Under the pieces are notes generated by a model that saw only the letters and a program-made list of their open reading frames with translations, was not told the origin of the DNA and made no database searches. Below are positions 49,182 through 60,104 of a stretch of 64,000 nucleotides of DNA, piece by piece. The stretch lies in contig JACVRA010000189.1 in the NCBI GenBank assembly GCA_019828545.1, positions 124,001-188,000 on the forward strand. Reading direction: 5' to 3'. Numbering within the stretch: position 1 is the stretch's first letter; each line of letters begins with the position of its first letter. The position numbers and the translations under genes were made by a program. The stretch comes from Paracamarosporium sp. OC-R06-R3. Taxonomy: Eukaryota; Ascomycota; Dothideomycetes; Pleosporales; Didymosphaeriaceae.

Positions 49182-50591
49182 TCATGTTATCGCCTGCACG
49201 CCAGGCGAACCGACATTTCCAAGGAACACAACCAGAACTGCACAGTATGCGGCAGCTGCTGCAAGTATCTCGTGTCTCTTGGCCTTGGTGAATAAAGACA
49301 GTACAGCTGAGAAAGCCAACGTTGCGACAACAAGGACTCCCATGCATATGGCATATGCTCTATCGGTATGGATGTCTTTGATGAGGTGATATAACGTATA
49401 TATCGGGACAATGAGTAGGATAAGGATCATCATCATGATGATAGTGTTCGCGAGAACGCTTATTTGCTGTCGGGAATAGTATACCTCGAGTTCGGATGAT
49501 TTCAACCTGGATCGCTGTACGAAGCGTGAGCCAACGGAAACTCGCTTTATAAGGTAGCACTGACCTCATCACCAAAGACTCGCTCAAGCAGAGGGCAATG
49601 AAACCATTTGAGCAATCTTTCGATTCCAGAATCCAGCCAAGCATGCTCACGCCCGGCTCTCAAAGTTATAATATCTTCTTCGTGGTCGATCCATGAGGCC
49701 TCGCTTTGGATGAGTGGCTTCTCATTGTTCATGAAGTTCCAAACACTACGATAATCGCCTTTTGCAGGGCGGTTCAATGCAACCATTTTCTGGGCTGCAT
49801 CGAGCAGATTCGCTGTTTCCAATCAATATACGGAACTAAGCTAGACCTTCGAGTATTTTCAGGAATACAACACATATATATTCTCAAGTGGTTAGGGCAA
49901 CGATGCTCAGCATCTTTGGTGTCGACGGAAGCTTGGACTTACCATACGAACAGAACTTTTCTTCAATTGAACTCAACAATTGCATTCTTGGTTTGGAATG
50001 TTCTTCCAGAAGATCTCTAGTCATTGGATGCGCGGAATCCTTTCTAGCTTCTCTTCGATCCAAAAGGTCAAGAGCTTCCTCAAGCTCCCTAAGCTCATCT
50101 TGCTTATCGAGTAGTAGTCGAGACTGGAGGAAACCAAAACGTCGATATATCATGAAGCTCTCGTCACTGTCGAGGAAAGCTGCAAGGTTCGGATACCCAC
50201 GAGGGCAATCTTTCACTATGAAATTCAGCAATCACCAAAATGATTGGTACACTGGACCCTCACGTTGTCTCACTATTAGCGGAGCTATTTTCTTTTGAGT
50301 GTGAGACACTCGATCGTTGCTTATGGTTAAGATCGATCTAACCTTACTGCGAGCTGTCTTGATCCATTGCAGGTCTATAGTTTTAGCTTAGGGTTACAGG
50401 TCGATCCCAAAGCTCTTACAATGATTGTTTCTTTGAGCTATCAATGGTTTGGAGCTTGATGCTGTGTCGGGAGATAATCCATCGGAAAGCTTCTCTGTGA
50501 AAGAAGTACTTGCGGGACTGATACATAGTCCAGCTTCGCCGTTTTCCATATGAGGTGCGTGTTCATGTGTTTTATCCATCTTGGGGAACAA
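49182..50591 (-). CDS. DUF6594-type fungal membrane protein
   Basis: Exons 50591-50420, 50215-49943, 49812-49565 and 49514-49182 give 341 aa. The conserved start of this fungal family is present: RGYPNLAAFLDSDESFMIYRRFG, QSRLLLDKQDELRELEEALDLLD, LLDAAQKMVALNRPAKGDYRSV and NEKPL. The C-terminus has three closely spaced hydrophobic helices (TIIMMMILILLIVPIYTLY, ICMGVLVVATLAFSAVLSLF, AAAAAYCAVLVVFLGNV). The protein therefore has a cytosolic helical head and a three-helix membrane anchor. Function is unknown to me. The first exon (MFPKMDKTHEHAPH...) is less certain than the rest but joins in phase at GTAAGA/CATAG. It lies 221 nt from the next gene, same strand. Confidence 0.85.
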
Positions 50592-50812
50592 TTGAATGTG
50601 GAAAACAATTTAGGTATGGAGTAGTGTTAAACCTGGAGAACATGGCTATCGACTGCAGCAGGTGATATTTGCGTGTATATATGCAGTTTGGAAGAGCGAC
50701 GGCCATTGCGCCTGACCGAATGTTTATCCAATAAACTTTGTGAGGCGCAACCCCCTGTAAGATCGCTACTGCAGCTCCCCGCGCCGGTCACTCCTGAAAG
50801 GCAATCACCCAA

Positions 50813-51191
50813 CTATCGAGGAAAAGGCGGCCTTATCCTTAGCGCGGTCTCAGAAAACCACTTCCCACCATCGATCAAAACATCGGAGACTTTGCCCTTG
50901 ACTTTGTATTCCCATGCTTGTGCTGGGTCGCCTATCTGCCTCCTTTCCACGACTATCACGTTGCAGTCTGGCTCATCACCGCCTTCTTCGTCCCTCAGCC
51001 ATGCCTCTTGTCCCACCTTGAAGTGGGGGGCTGCCTGTCAAACCATCCGTTAGCGCGCAGCGATTAATGGGCGCATCACTCAAGGGAAACCCGCTAGGCA
51101 AGGTGGGGTGAACACATACTGAGTTTGGATGTTTTGCTCGGCTAACAAATGCGCGTCCATCATCAGCTGTGGCCTCGTCCTGAATCATCAT
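50813..51191 (-). CDS. Mini-protein with SH3-like pattern, 97 aa
   Basis: Exons 51191-51120 and 51034-50813. The sequence begins MMIQDEATADDGRAFVSRAK, and after the splice runs HFKVGQEAWLRDEE, CNVIVVERR, WEYKVKGK and LIDGGKWFSETALRI. This alternation of short strands with F-x-V-G-Q at the front and W-F-x-E-x-x-L at the end resembles an SH3/KOW-like small barrel, as in chromatin or translation factors. That is a pattern guess. A 24-codon first exon with GTATGT donor and GACAG acceptor supports a real gene. It sits between the DUF6594 gene (same strand) and the caspase gene (divergent). Confidence 0.6.
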
Positions 51192-51948
51192 GAGCAGACG
51201 TTAGCTCCTGGATTGGTCAGAACCTACGATGTGTCTCTGGGTTTTAGAGTGATGGCCCTCTGTCATTGTGATTAGGCTTGCGGGAGGGTGTTTGGGGGCA
51301 ATGTCAGTGTGCAAGTAACGTTGCGCTCCTCGCACCGGTGAAGCGGCCGGGCTGCTACATATAGACCGGTCAAGAAGCGGTTTGGCACCAGTAAGGCAGT
51401 GTCAGATCATAGACCAAGGCAGATGGGAAGGCGTTGAGACGACAAGGCTGAATGCAGACACATGCGCACAATCGGTTGCCTCATAGCCTATTCGTCTGCC
51501 CGATCAGCTAGAGTGAGGCTCTGTACTCTTATCACACACCATACACAAGCATTTGTTCCCAAATTTGGACTAGTATGAATGCTAGTGGGATGCAGCACAA
51601 TATCGCAAACTCGTCGCATTGGGTCGTGGGAAGCGGATCACCGATCAATCCTTGAAACAGCTCTTCGCGGGAGCGATGGCTGAGCGTGCAGGGAAACCCC
51701 TCTCTTTCCCAATCACAAACGTGAGTGGCATATGCAAGCCCGTACGAGCCTCAGGAGGCGCCTTGCATGCCTAGCGCTTCGTTTTCTAGTAGGCTGAGCA
51801 ATCAATTGAGGCATTGTCGCAGACCGCCAGTGTGATTAGGCTGAGCATAAAGCTTTACAGCTCCTCCCATGGGAAAACACCTCTTTTTGAGAGCCTAAAA
51901 GCAATATTTTTTATCTTCAATATATAATCTCACTCAATTGGGTGAGCT
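51192..51948. other. Divergent promoter, mini-protein and caspase-fold gene
   Basis: No gene seen. TATATAAT lies at about 51921, 28 nt before the caspase-gene ATG. Confidence 0.5.
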
Positions 51949-53580
51949 ATGTCACTTCTCCATGTGGAAATACCAAGCCCAGACGAAGCGGCGTCGCCTG
52001 CGGCAGCAACCCAAAGTCCCACCCCGACTAGATCCGAAGAGGCTATCAGGTTTTGTGAATCATTTGAAAAGTATGCACCATCTTCAAGGAGGCCGATAGA
52101 ACACGAAAATGTCAGTGTACTATTACTCTCTTTTGACGTTGACTATACCTTGGAGAATGAACAAGCCCTAGACGTTAGTGAAGAGGTAAGTGGTGTGTAG
52201 TTACATAGAACTAGCTCTTGAATAACATGCTTGGATAGGTGAGAAAGTTGGGAAACGTCTTTCGCGAAGACTACAAGTTCAATGTTTTGAACAAGGTCAT
52301 AAAACGTGGCGAGGTGGCACATACAAAAACGATGAAACATCTGGCAGATTTTGTCGATGAGAATACTGGGAAGGAGCACTCTTTGCTCATCGTATATTAT
52401 GGAGGCCATGGTTGGCGTAGCACTGACTGGGAGCGAAGGAAAGACATGGGCTTCAACCTTACAGCGTAAGAGTTCATGACCACCTGCTAATGTCAACCAT
52501 ACTGACTTAGATAGCGAACAATATGGTCGAGAAAGGCCACCACGTGAAGGAACTTTTGTTATATGGGAATCAGCAGAACGAACTCTGCATGGCACTAAGG
52601 GTGACGTGCTTGTCATCTTCGATTGCTGCGACTCTGGATTTCTCTCAAAACGTGGATCAGCACACGCATTCGAGTATCTTGTCGCCTGCGAAGAAGGAAG
52701 ATACACTCATCAACCTGGTCCCAATTCCTTTACGTCTGCGTTGGTATGGGCCTTGAAAAAGCTAAGACCACATGGGCCCTTTACGACTAAGAATTTGAGA
52801 GAAATGATTAAGATGTACGACAAGTTCCCGGGTAAGCAAGAGCCGTTGCTGTTCCCGCGCTGGGGCCTGAGCATGGACCCAATCTGGTTATCGCCCATAC
52901 CCCCAGTTTCTGCAAGGTTGAGAAGCTCTAGCAATGCTCCAGAATTCAGGTCCGAGGATTGCTCCTTCGTTGACCTCCGTCTTTACTTCAACCGACAGAT
53001 TACGGTCGATGATGCGGAGCACGTGGCGAGCCTGCTTCACCCTGCAGTTCACGATACCAAGATGAAGTTCAACGCAAGACACGTCTCAGTAGTGAACCAA
53101 GGTAAACTAATGGGAAGCAAATGGCGCATAGTGCGCAATCAATTACTATCCGCTCTTCATTCAATACGATTCATGCAGGGACGACCCTCAAAGGCAAACA
53201 GCCAATCTCCAAACGAAGAGGACATCTCGGATCGTCCTAGAAAGAGACCACGAAGCCATTATCCTGAGAAGGCTCACGAAAGGCGATCAGCTCTCGAGGC
53301 TACAGGTACACTCCAACGGCCTGTCACGCCTGTTAGCGAAGATCCACAGTCCGAACTAGGTGCGCAAATCAACTTACATCTCCAGCCGGGAGCTGTACCT
53401 TCAATGGACGTTTCACTTCCTTTGAACAACTTTGCAAGGGACACGTCAGATATGGTAGGAGCTCTGATTCGCGATTTAGACAGCCTTGAGAAAAGTTTAC
53501 TCCACAAACCAGATCTAGAGAGTCTTCTGCTGAAGATACGAGACACGAAGGCATTGTTGGACGAGGGCGCTGAGATCTGA
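51949..53580 (+). CDS. Stand-alone caspase-fold (C14) protease
   Basis: Exons 51949-52185, 52239-52465 and 52515-53580 give 509 aa. The catalytic His is in LLIVYYGGHG (about His136) and the Cys in VLVIFDCCDSG (about Cys193). Both fit the caspase/metacaspase fold, with Asp in place of the usual His after the Cys. The flanking strands NVSVLLLSFDVDY and FVIWESAERT are as expected. There is no proline/glutamine-rich or zinc-finger prodomain as in type I metacaspases. Instead a C-terminal region of about 280 residues follows: a possible beta domain (CSFVDLRLYFNRQITVDDAEHVASLL), a basic linker (RPRKRPRSHY) and a helical end (GALIRDLDSLEKSLLHK). Fungal proteins of this kind also occur fused to NLR-like receptors. 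The second acceptor is the AG at 52513-52514, because the AG four bases earlier would bring in a stop. Confidence 0.88.
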
Positions 53581-54003
53581 ATGAAGTGTGCAGAATCAGA
53601 TGTAATTATACCGGGATTTACCAGTTGTGGTCATCCTGAAGACTAGGATGGGGGGTATTGAAAGATTTGTAGTGCTCGAGTCTTTGTGTGTTTTGTCAAC
53701 TTTCTAGTGAATAGCTCAGTTAAAAGCCTGATTTGCCGTTTGTAGCACCATTGCGTCGACGGATTCCTAAACCATACCCGCTCTCTGAGCATTTCTGGCC
53801 GCGCGCCACCGAAAAAATACCAGAATGCGCTTCTGACTTGACATGCATCCAGTCACCCTCACTATCACCCTCCGCGACTCTGCACTAACACTCCGCCATA
53901 GTGCAAGCCAAGGCTCTCCTTCCCTTTCGAAGCGCCGTCCAATAACAGCGAACATAGAGCTACCCGCCGCCACCGAAAACACATGCGCGCATAAATATAT
54001 AGA
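53581..54003. other. Spacer, no gene seen
   Basis: 3' of the caspase-fold gene and promoter of the glycosyltransferase. TATATAG occurs just before the ATG at 54004. Confidence 0.5.
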
Positions 54004-55144
54004 ATGGTGCCAATTCGCCACTCGTTTGTAGGTTGGCCACGTATCGTCGCCGCCGCAATTGTCGCGAGTTCAATCCTGTGCGCCTTCCATTTCCGAGCGA
54101 GCGTCGCCGCGAGGTTTCCAAGACCAACGATACTACTTCATATACATGGAATCGGCAGATGGACGGAGAAAATACAGAGCGTCAAGTGGTCGCGTTTTGC
54201 ATACGTGCAGTATGTGACGGGTAGAGACTATCTGTGCAATGCCGTCATGACGCTAGAGCGCCTCGACCATTTCGGTGCCAAAGCAGATCGCCTCTTGCTA
54301 TACCCCCAATCCTGGCAGGTGGATCACAGCTCGATTGGAGTTCTGCTCGCGAAAGCTAGATATCAGTTCAAGGCAAACCTCGTGCCGGTAAGGGTGCTGG
54401 AATTTGAGAGAGGGGATCCCACATGGTGGCAAAGCTACACGAAACTGTTGGCGTTCAATCAGACTCAGTACGAGCGCCTGATATCGCTCGATTCTGACGC
54501 TACTGTACTGGATGTAAGCTGGCTTCGTTCGTTCCCATTCTAGTATTCATTGTTGCTAAGGAAGCACAGAATATGGACGAGCTCTTTCTCTTACCATCCG
54601 CACCCGTAGCAATGCCTCGAGCATACTGGCTTGACCAGCCATTTCTCTCATCCCACCTCATCGTCCTCGAACCTTCAAACCACGAGTGGAATCGCATTGC
54701 AGAATTGATGACACACAACGATTCGGGGTTCGACATGGATATTCTGAATAAGCTGTACAAAGACTCGTGTATCGTTCTGCCTCATCAGCAATATGCTCTT
54801 CTGAGCTCAGAGTTTCGCAGCGAGGATCACGTCCCTTACCTCGGTCAGTTCGAACCCTGGAATGCGACAGATATTTTGGCGAAAGCAAAATTCATACACT
54901 TTTCCGACTGGGGGTTGCCGAAACCGTGGTATGAAATCCAGGAAAATGTCATGAGGGCACATCAGCCAGCTTGTAAGAAAAGTGGCAAGACACCAGATTG
55001 CACTGAACGAAACATATGGCTTGGGCTCTACAAGAGCTTCAAGGAGCGTCGTGAGGTAGGTGCGCAATAATTGCAACGTTGCACTTTTGCTGACTGCTTC
55101 CTTAGCGGGTGTGTGGATGGAAACCTTCCACTCCTGAGCATTGA
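54004..55144 (+). CDS. Gnt1-like glycosyltransferase (GT8-type), type II membrane
   Basis: Exons 54004-54513, 54570-55055 and 55106-55144 give 344 aa. An N-terminal signal anchor (WPRIVAAAIVASSILCAFHF) puts the catalytic domain in the Golgi lumen. Features of the glycogenin-like GT8 fold are present: FAYVQYVTGRDYLCNAVM, RLLLYPQSW, the metal-binding Asp-x-Asp in LISLDSDATVLD (163-165), MDELFLLPSAPVAMPRAYW, a second QYALLSSEF region and IHFSDWGLPKPW. This matches the Gnt1-type N-acetylglucosaminyltransferases of fungi. The last exon of 13 codons (RVCGWKPSTPEH) supplies the conserved Cys-Gly-Trp end; reading through the intron would stop at VGAQ. Donor sugar is an inference from the family. Confidence 0.88.
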
Positions 55145-56183
55145 CAGCCGAAGATAGAAGCCATAAGAATACTTTGAAATCGAGTTTGCAATTCGTAATT
55201 AACGAAGATCCTCTACCGGATTTCTTATCGCCGGTCTTAGGCGGTCGGTGATGTATCTGTCTCGCTCGTAAAAGATTTTCGCAAGGGTGGTCGCCACCCG
55301 AAAGATATCGGGAGCAGGGCAACAAGCTTTTGCACGGGATTTTGCACGAAAAAGATACTCTATACCATTAAGTCCGCGACACGCTATCGTAAGAGCAACT
55401 GCCGAGGCGTTTTACTCCCTGCTTTTTCTGCTTTCGGCCCGTCATGTCGGTGACAGTAACTCAATTCAGCCTAGAGCTACATCCACTTATAGTCTAGACC
55501 CATGCGCCACATACACGAAGCTAGTCTATCTGAGAGCGACGTTGAAGAGCCTCATGGTGTCGGTGAGGCGTACTCATTTGTTTACTCATCCTCACCGAGG
55601 GTCCAGTATCAATCGTAGTGCAAGCTTGAAAGTCTACTAAATCTGTGATGTGTCGAACTTGACACTCGAGTCGGAGCTGATGATTTTTGGCCGCCGCTTA
55701 AATTTCTAAGCATCCACCCTAAAAACTCATTCCATCAACATCGTTCCTTTCTCTCCAAGCAGGATCACGTTAGATGACCCGAGACGTCTCCATGTTACTC
55801 TACCCGTCACAAACGTCAACATGAGGCCCATAAAAGTGGATCCACGTACCCACAGCTACCGGCGCACTAAGCAGTGATCGGACTTAAGGCTCGACTGACG
55901 TCGTCAAACCCTGCTGAACATCAAATTTCATCGGAGCAAAGCGGCGAGATTCGAAATCAAGCTTCTCCAATATTCTTCTCTTCTTAGATCCAGTCGAGAA
56001 TTCGGCGAAAGCGCGGCGAGCAATATGTTTAAAAGACCACAGAGCAACTGCCATCAAGGTTCTCATTTCAGTCCAATTACACTTCACGTCTTCACAAACT
56101 CCTACACTACTTCTTCTTCCGACCATACTTGTCAGCACTAGCCCCATCAGCTCTAACAAACTACACCTCCCGCATTTTACATC
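55145..56183. promoter_or_regulatory. Promoter and leader of the alcohol dehydrogenase gene
   Basis: No other gene is seen. GTTTAAAAGA at about 56027 is a TATA-like element about 155 nt before the ATG. From about 56075 the plus strand is a C/T/A-rich, G-poor leader ending CATCATGGCC, typical of strongly expressed fungal genes. Confidence 0.5.
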
Positions 56184-57254
56184 ATGGCCTCTGCACCTGC
56201 TCAAACGTTCGAGGGTTGGGTCGCCCACGACCCTTCTGCCGCTAAGGGTAACATGAAATGGGGCGACTTCGAGCCCAAGCCCTTTGAGGAGACCGACATT
56301 GAAATGGAAATTACTCACTGCGGTGTCTGCGGTAGCGACTTGCACACCCTTTCCAGCGGTTGGGGACCCTCCGACTACCCCCTTGTTGTTGGCCACGAGA
56401 TCATCGGCAAGGTTTCTCGCGTCGGAAGTGCAGTCAAGGATATCAAAGAGGGTGACCGCGTCGGTATTGGTGCCCAGAGCAACAGCTGCTTGAGCTGCAA
56501 GCGCTGCGAGAACGGCATGGAAACGCAGTGCAAGAAGTCTACCCACACGTACAACGCCAGGTACCACACTCCAAAGGGTGGCAAGGCCTTTGGTGGTTAT
56601 GCAAAGATGTGGCGTGGCCCGGGAGCCTACGCTGTTCATATCCCGGAGAACCTTCCTTCTGAGATGGCGGCTCCTATGCTGTGCGGTGGTGTCACAGTAT
56701 ACAACCCCCTGGTTGCCAACGGCGCTGGACCCGGAAAGCGCGTCGGTGTCATTGGTGTCGGTGGTCTCGGCCACTTCGCCATCCTCTTCGCCAAGGCACT
56801 GAAGTGCGACAAGGTTGTCGCCATCTCCCGCTCCTCCAGCAAGAAGGAGGATGCGCTCAAGCTTGGTGCCGATGAGTTCATCGCCACCGGCGAGGACCCC
56901 AACTGGTCCGCCAACAACGCGGACTGCGTCGACATCCTCATTTCCACCGTTTCCGGCTCCGGTTTCCAGGTCGACAAGTACCTGAACCTGCTCGATGTTG
57001 GCGGTATCCTGGTGCAGGTTGGCGCTCCTGAGGACCCTCTCCCGTCCTTCTCTGCTTTCTCTCTCATCGTCAAGAACTTGAAGCTTGGTGGAAGCTTGAT
57101 CGGAACCAGGCAGCACATTAAGGATATGTTCGAGTTGGCCGCCAAGCAGGATGTTAAGTCCTGGGTCCAGGTCAGGCCGATGAAGGATGCTAACCAGGTC
57201 CTCATCGACTTCGAGGATGGCAAGCCTAGGTACAGATATGTGCTTCAGAACTAG
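56184..57254 (+). CDS. Zinc-dependent NADP alcohol dehydrogenase, CAD/Adh6 family
   Basis: A single exon of 356 aa. Catalytic-zinc ligands: Cys46 in CGVCGSD, His71-Glu72 in GHEIIG and Cys168 in MLCGGVTVYNPL. Structural-zinc cysteines are 102, 105, 108 and 116 in CLSCKRCENGMETQC. The Rossmann motif is VIGVGGLGH (about 190-198). The Ser-Arg-Ser-Ser after the second strand (VVAISRSSSKK) favours NADP(H). It reduces aldehydes (cinnamaldehyde, veratraldehyde and similar) to alcohols in the cytosol. Strong third-position C/G bias and the G-poor leader suggest high expression. A 504-codon antisense frame spanning 55884-57398 is an artefact of this bias. Confidence 0.96.
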   Translation: MASAPAQTFEGWVAHDPSAAKGNMKWGDFEPKPFEETDIEMEITHCGVCGSDLHTLSSGWGPSDYPLVVGHEIIGKVSRVGSAVKDIKEGDRVGIGAQSNSCLSCKRCENGMETQCKKSTHTYNARYHTPKGGKAFGGYAKMWRGPGAYAVHIPENLPSEMAAPMLCGGVTVYNPLVANGAGPGKRVGVIGVGGLGHFAILFAKALKCDKVVAISRSSSKKEDALKLGADEFIATGEDPNWSANNADCVDILISTVSGSGFQVDKYLNLLDVGGILVQVGAPEDPLPSFSAFSLIVKNLKLGGSLIGTRQHIKDMFELAAKQDVKSWVQVRPMKDANQVLIDFEDGKPRYRYVLQN

Positions 57255-58186
57255 ATTAATTACATTAGCGTGGAGTTGAGGCTGTTTGATAAAGATACCA
57301 ATAGAGAAGTCTAAAATACAATAGAGGATATTCCTTTTCAAAATTCGACCGTTCCAAAATCTTGTCCGGCAAGTGAACAAAACTGAACTATAAAGCAATA
57401 TCTGGTGAGGTTTGAAAACATGCGAAAGTCTATGTAGTATGGCTATACTAAAAATAGGAAATCAAACTTATAAAGTCTATCAGGTTCCAAATTTCTCAGA
57501 TACTATGCACCGGTGCCGGACAACCTGGGGGTAGGCTGTCGATCGACATGCTGGCACAGTCCGGGGGAAATTTAGAGAGGGTGCAAGTCAAACTTGGTAT
57601 TCAATTGCTTTAAGGCTGTACTCGCACAACCCCAATTGTGTTATCAAGAAGAGACGCATCGCCAGCAGCGTTAATATCGCTCCAAAGTCTAAAGGTTGCC
57701 AAAGCGTATTGCATCGACACATTAGTATATAAGCTCTCCTAGCCCCCCGCGAAATTTGCCGAAGTACGATGCATTCATTATATACACTGATTTGGTACCT
57801 TACCAAAGTTTGCGAGGATTTTGACTGGAAGTAAAATCGCTAACGGTGTGTATTAAGCAAAACCGTGGCCCCCACTGTTACAGGCATTGTTTCGATTGAT
57901 ATTCTAGTTAGTCTGATCAAAAAGTGAGTAGGAAAATCTAACTATCACTTGTACTTGCGGTAAAGTGAAGTCCCCAGGCAGCTGCACGTGACGGCGTGAT
58001 AGAAGGCCTTCACTCTTTCACGCCCCACTTCCCGATTGACAATTGAACAACTCGCTCGTGGCGGCTAATAAGCGCGTGACCGTTCCTCACGCACAAGTTA
58101 TCAACCCGCGCTCATATCAACTGTGAGTAGAGGCTTCTCTACCCGATCACGCCCACCTTAGTCTGCCTTGTCAAACTTCCTCAACA
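57255..58186. other. Spacer, no gene seen
   Basis: AT-rich 3' region of the dehydrogenase gene, then the promoter of the next gene. A 72-codon minus frame (57588-57806) has no support. Confidence 0.45.
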
Positions 58187-59238
58187 ATGCCTCACCAACT
58201 CAACATGGTATGGGTCCAAACCGAGCTCATCCCCTTCCTCGACCTCGTCTACAACATTGCGACGGGATATGAGCTGAAGACGAGCGACGAGTGGGAGGCC
58301 GAGATCGCGCGCGCTGAGAGCCGCATCAACACCATCGTGAGTCTCTCAGAAGGTACAACTCGGACATCGCACTAATACCTGCGCAGCGCAACTACGATAA
58401 CAGCATTATCTCCATCGACCGCATCCGCCTCACACTTATGTCCTCGCCGAACGTTGACGCCGAAGACCGCGCTCAGGCAGGTCAAGTCATCAACGACCAG
58501 GAGCTCGTGATCACAATGCTCGTGCGCCATGCCATTACACATGGCCCATATCCACTCATCAAGTTGGGTATGGTGAACAATCCAGAGGCGCTGCAAGAGC
58601 GAGACCTGCTGCGTCAGAAGGGTCAGAAGCTTCCAGACATGGTCACCGTCAAGGCTGGTAGAAAGTAAGCCATGCATCTAGTTCATTCGTATTTACCGCT
58701 CACTGTTCTTAGCGGTCGTGGCGGTGGCCGCCTCGCAAACTACTCGCGCAACAACAATCGTGGTGCCTTCAACCGCAATCAAGGTCTTCCGAACACCCAA
58801 GGCATGAATCACTTCTCACAGCAGCCTTCCAAGTCCTACAGTCCTATCTACTTCCCCACTTCAAGCTCCGCTGGCTTCAATCCACCGCCACATCAGCTCG
58901 ACGCCGTCGGCCAACCTGACCTGTACAAGGGTGTGTATCCTCAAGAGGGCTATGGAGCAAGTGCCGTGACCCAGCTCGACCCGAACAGCATATTCACATC
59001 ATCAACAACTCAATCTCAGCCTTCTCTCGCTGGCTACCAGGATGGCATTCTCACGATGGGCTACATGGGTCCGATCAATGGTCAAACTGAACTGAGTTCT
59101 CTGCAAGGTGGCCTGCAGTTCAATGCGCCTGTATTTATTCCGGGCAGCAAGATCTACGAATCGCTGAACGCGCCTGAGTTCCAGCCCGGTGCGAATGAGC
59201 ACATCACTCTCTCCATGGTCAGTGGCGAATTCTCCTAA
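58187..59238 (+). CDS. Unknown protein with RGG-like segment, 317 aa
   Basis: Exons 58187-58336, 58387-58664 and 58713-59238. Residues 1-140 are helical and ordered (VWVQTELIPFLDLVYNIATGYEL, YDNSIISIDRIRLTLMSSP, ELVITMLVRHAITHGPYPLIKL, ALQERDLLRQKGQKLPD). Then comes GRGGGRLANYSRNNNRGAFNRN, an RGG/asparagine-rich segment suggestive of RNA binding, and a disordered Gln/Pro/Ser-rich tail. Three in-phase exons with good splice sites make this a real gene. I do not recognise the family; an RNA-associated role is an inference. Confidence 0.75.
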
Positions 59239-60104
59239 AGGTGTGGAGAATGCTAGAGGATCTAGCGTGGCGTCTTGGTTATAAGGCAAATGGAAAGGAA
59301 TGTTATGGGAACCAGGGCAATGCTAAGCAAGATACCCATTGGTAGCCTTCTCTCACTATAGCTTGCATCTTTTGGTATGGCGTCCATTTGGATGTTCACA
59401 GGTGGATACCAATCAATGATTCATTCACGACCCTTTTTTTTTTAGTGAGGTTGCCATGACGTGACATGAGTGCTTGCAAGTACCCATGAAGGGCGACGTT
59501 TATTGCACTTCTCGTTCTCGTTCAACAGACCTACATTAGTGCTGTTCCTTGTATGGCGACACTATTATACCGCAAGCTCGAAGTGAATTGTCATTCATAT
59601 CATGATTTTCAGTGAAGATGTCATACAAACTCAACCCAGCCGAGATAGCTATGATCTGCGGTAGAAAACTATCTTTGGTGCTTCATAACAATTCTCGTAA
59701 GCCCGTGTCGTGTCTAGAACGTGATGCAGAGCAGCTCCTTTCTACCGTGTCCAATCATTGACACTGCATCTGTTGTGTAATTATTCAAGAAACACGCTGC
59801 CCTTCGCTTCTAGCGCTTTGTGTTCAACAGCTGCATATCCCTCCGCATTGTCTATCAACCCGGCCTTGTGAACATCACGTGATGAAAATCAACATCGAAA
59901 GGGAAGAAACGAGCCAGCCAGGTAGATCAAGACAATTGCACGTGATAACGTGTTGAGGAAAGCGCGCGCTCCCTGACGTGATTCCTCTCTCTGGTGTCAC
60001 GAGCCTCCCCGCAATTGCCGGCACCTCTTCTTCTTTCAACCACCACCACGACCCAGACTTCACAACCACAAATCAAGACACACCACCCGCGGCCGGCTAA
60101 AATC
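59239..60104. other. Spacer, no gene seen
   Basis: 3' region of the RGG protein with a T-run near 59436, then the promoter of the F-box-like gene. Two CACGTGA words lie at about 59876 and 59939. Confidence 0.45.

Noticed and set aside
55884..57398. 504-codon open frame antisense to the alcohol dehydrogenase gene
   Set aside because: It mirrors the dehydrogenase codons; the strong G/C third-position bias removes stops on the opposite strand. The product resembles no protein and has no start context.
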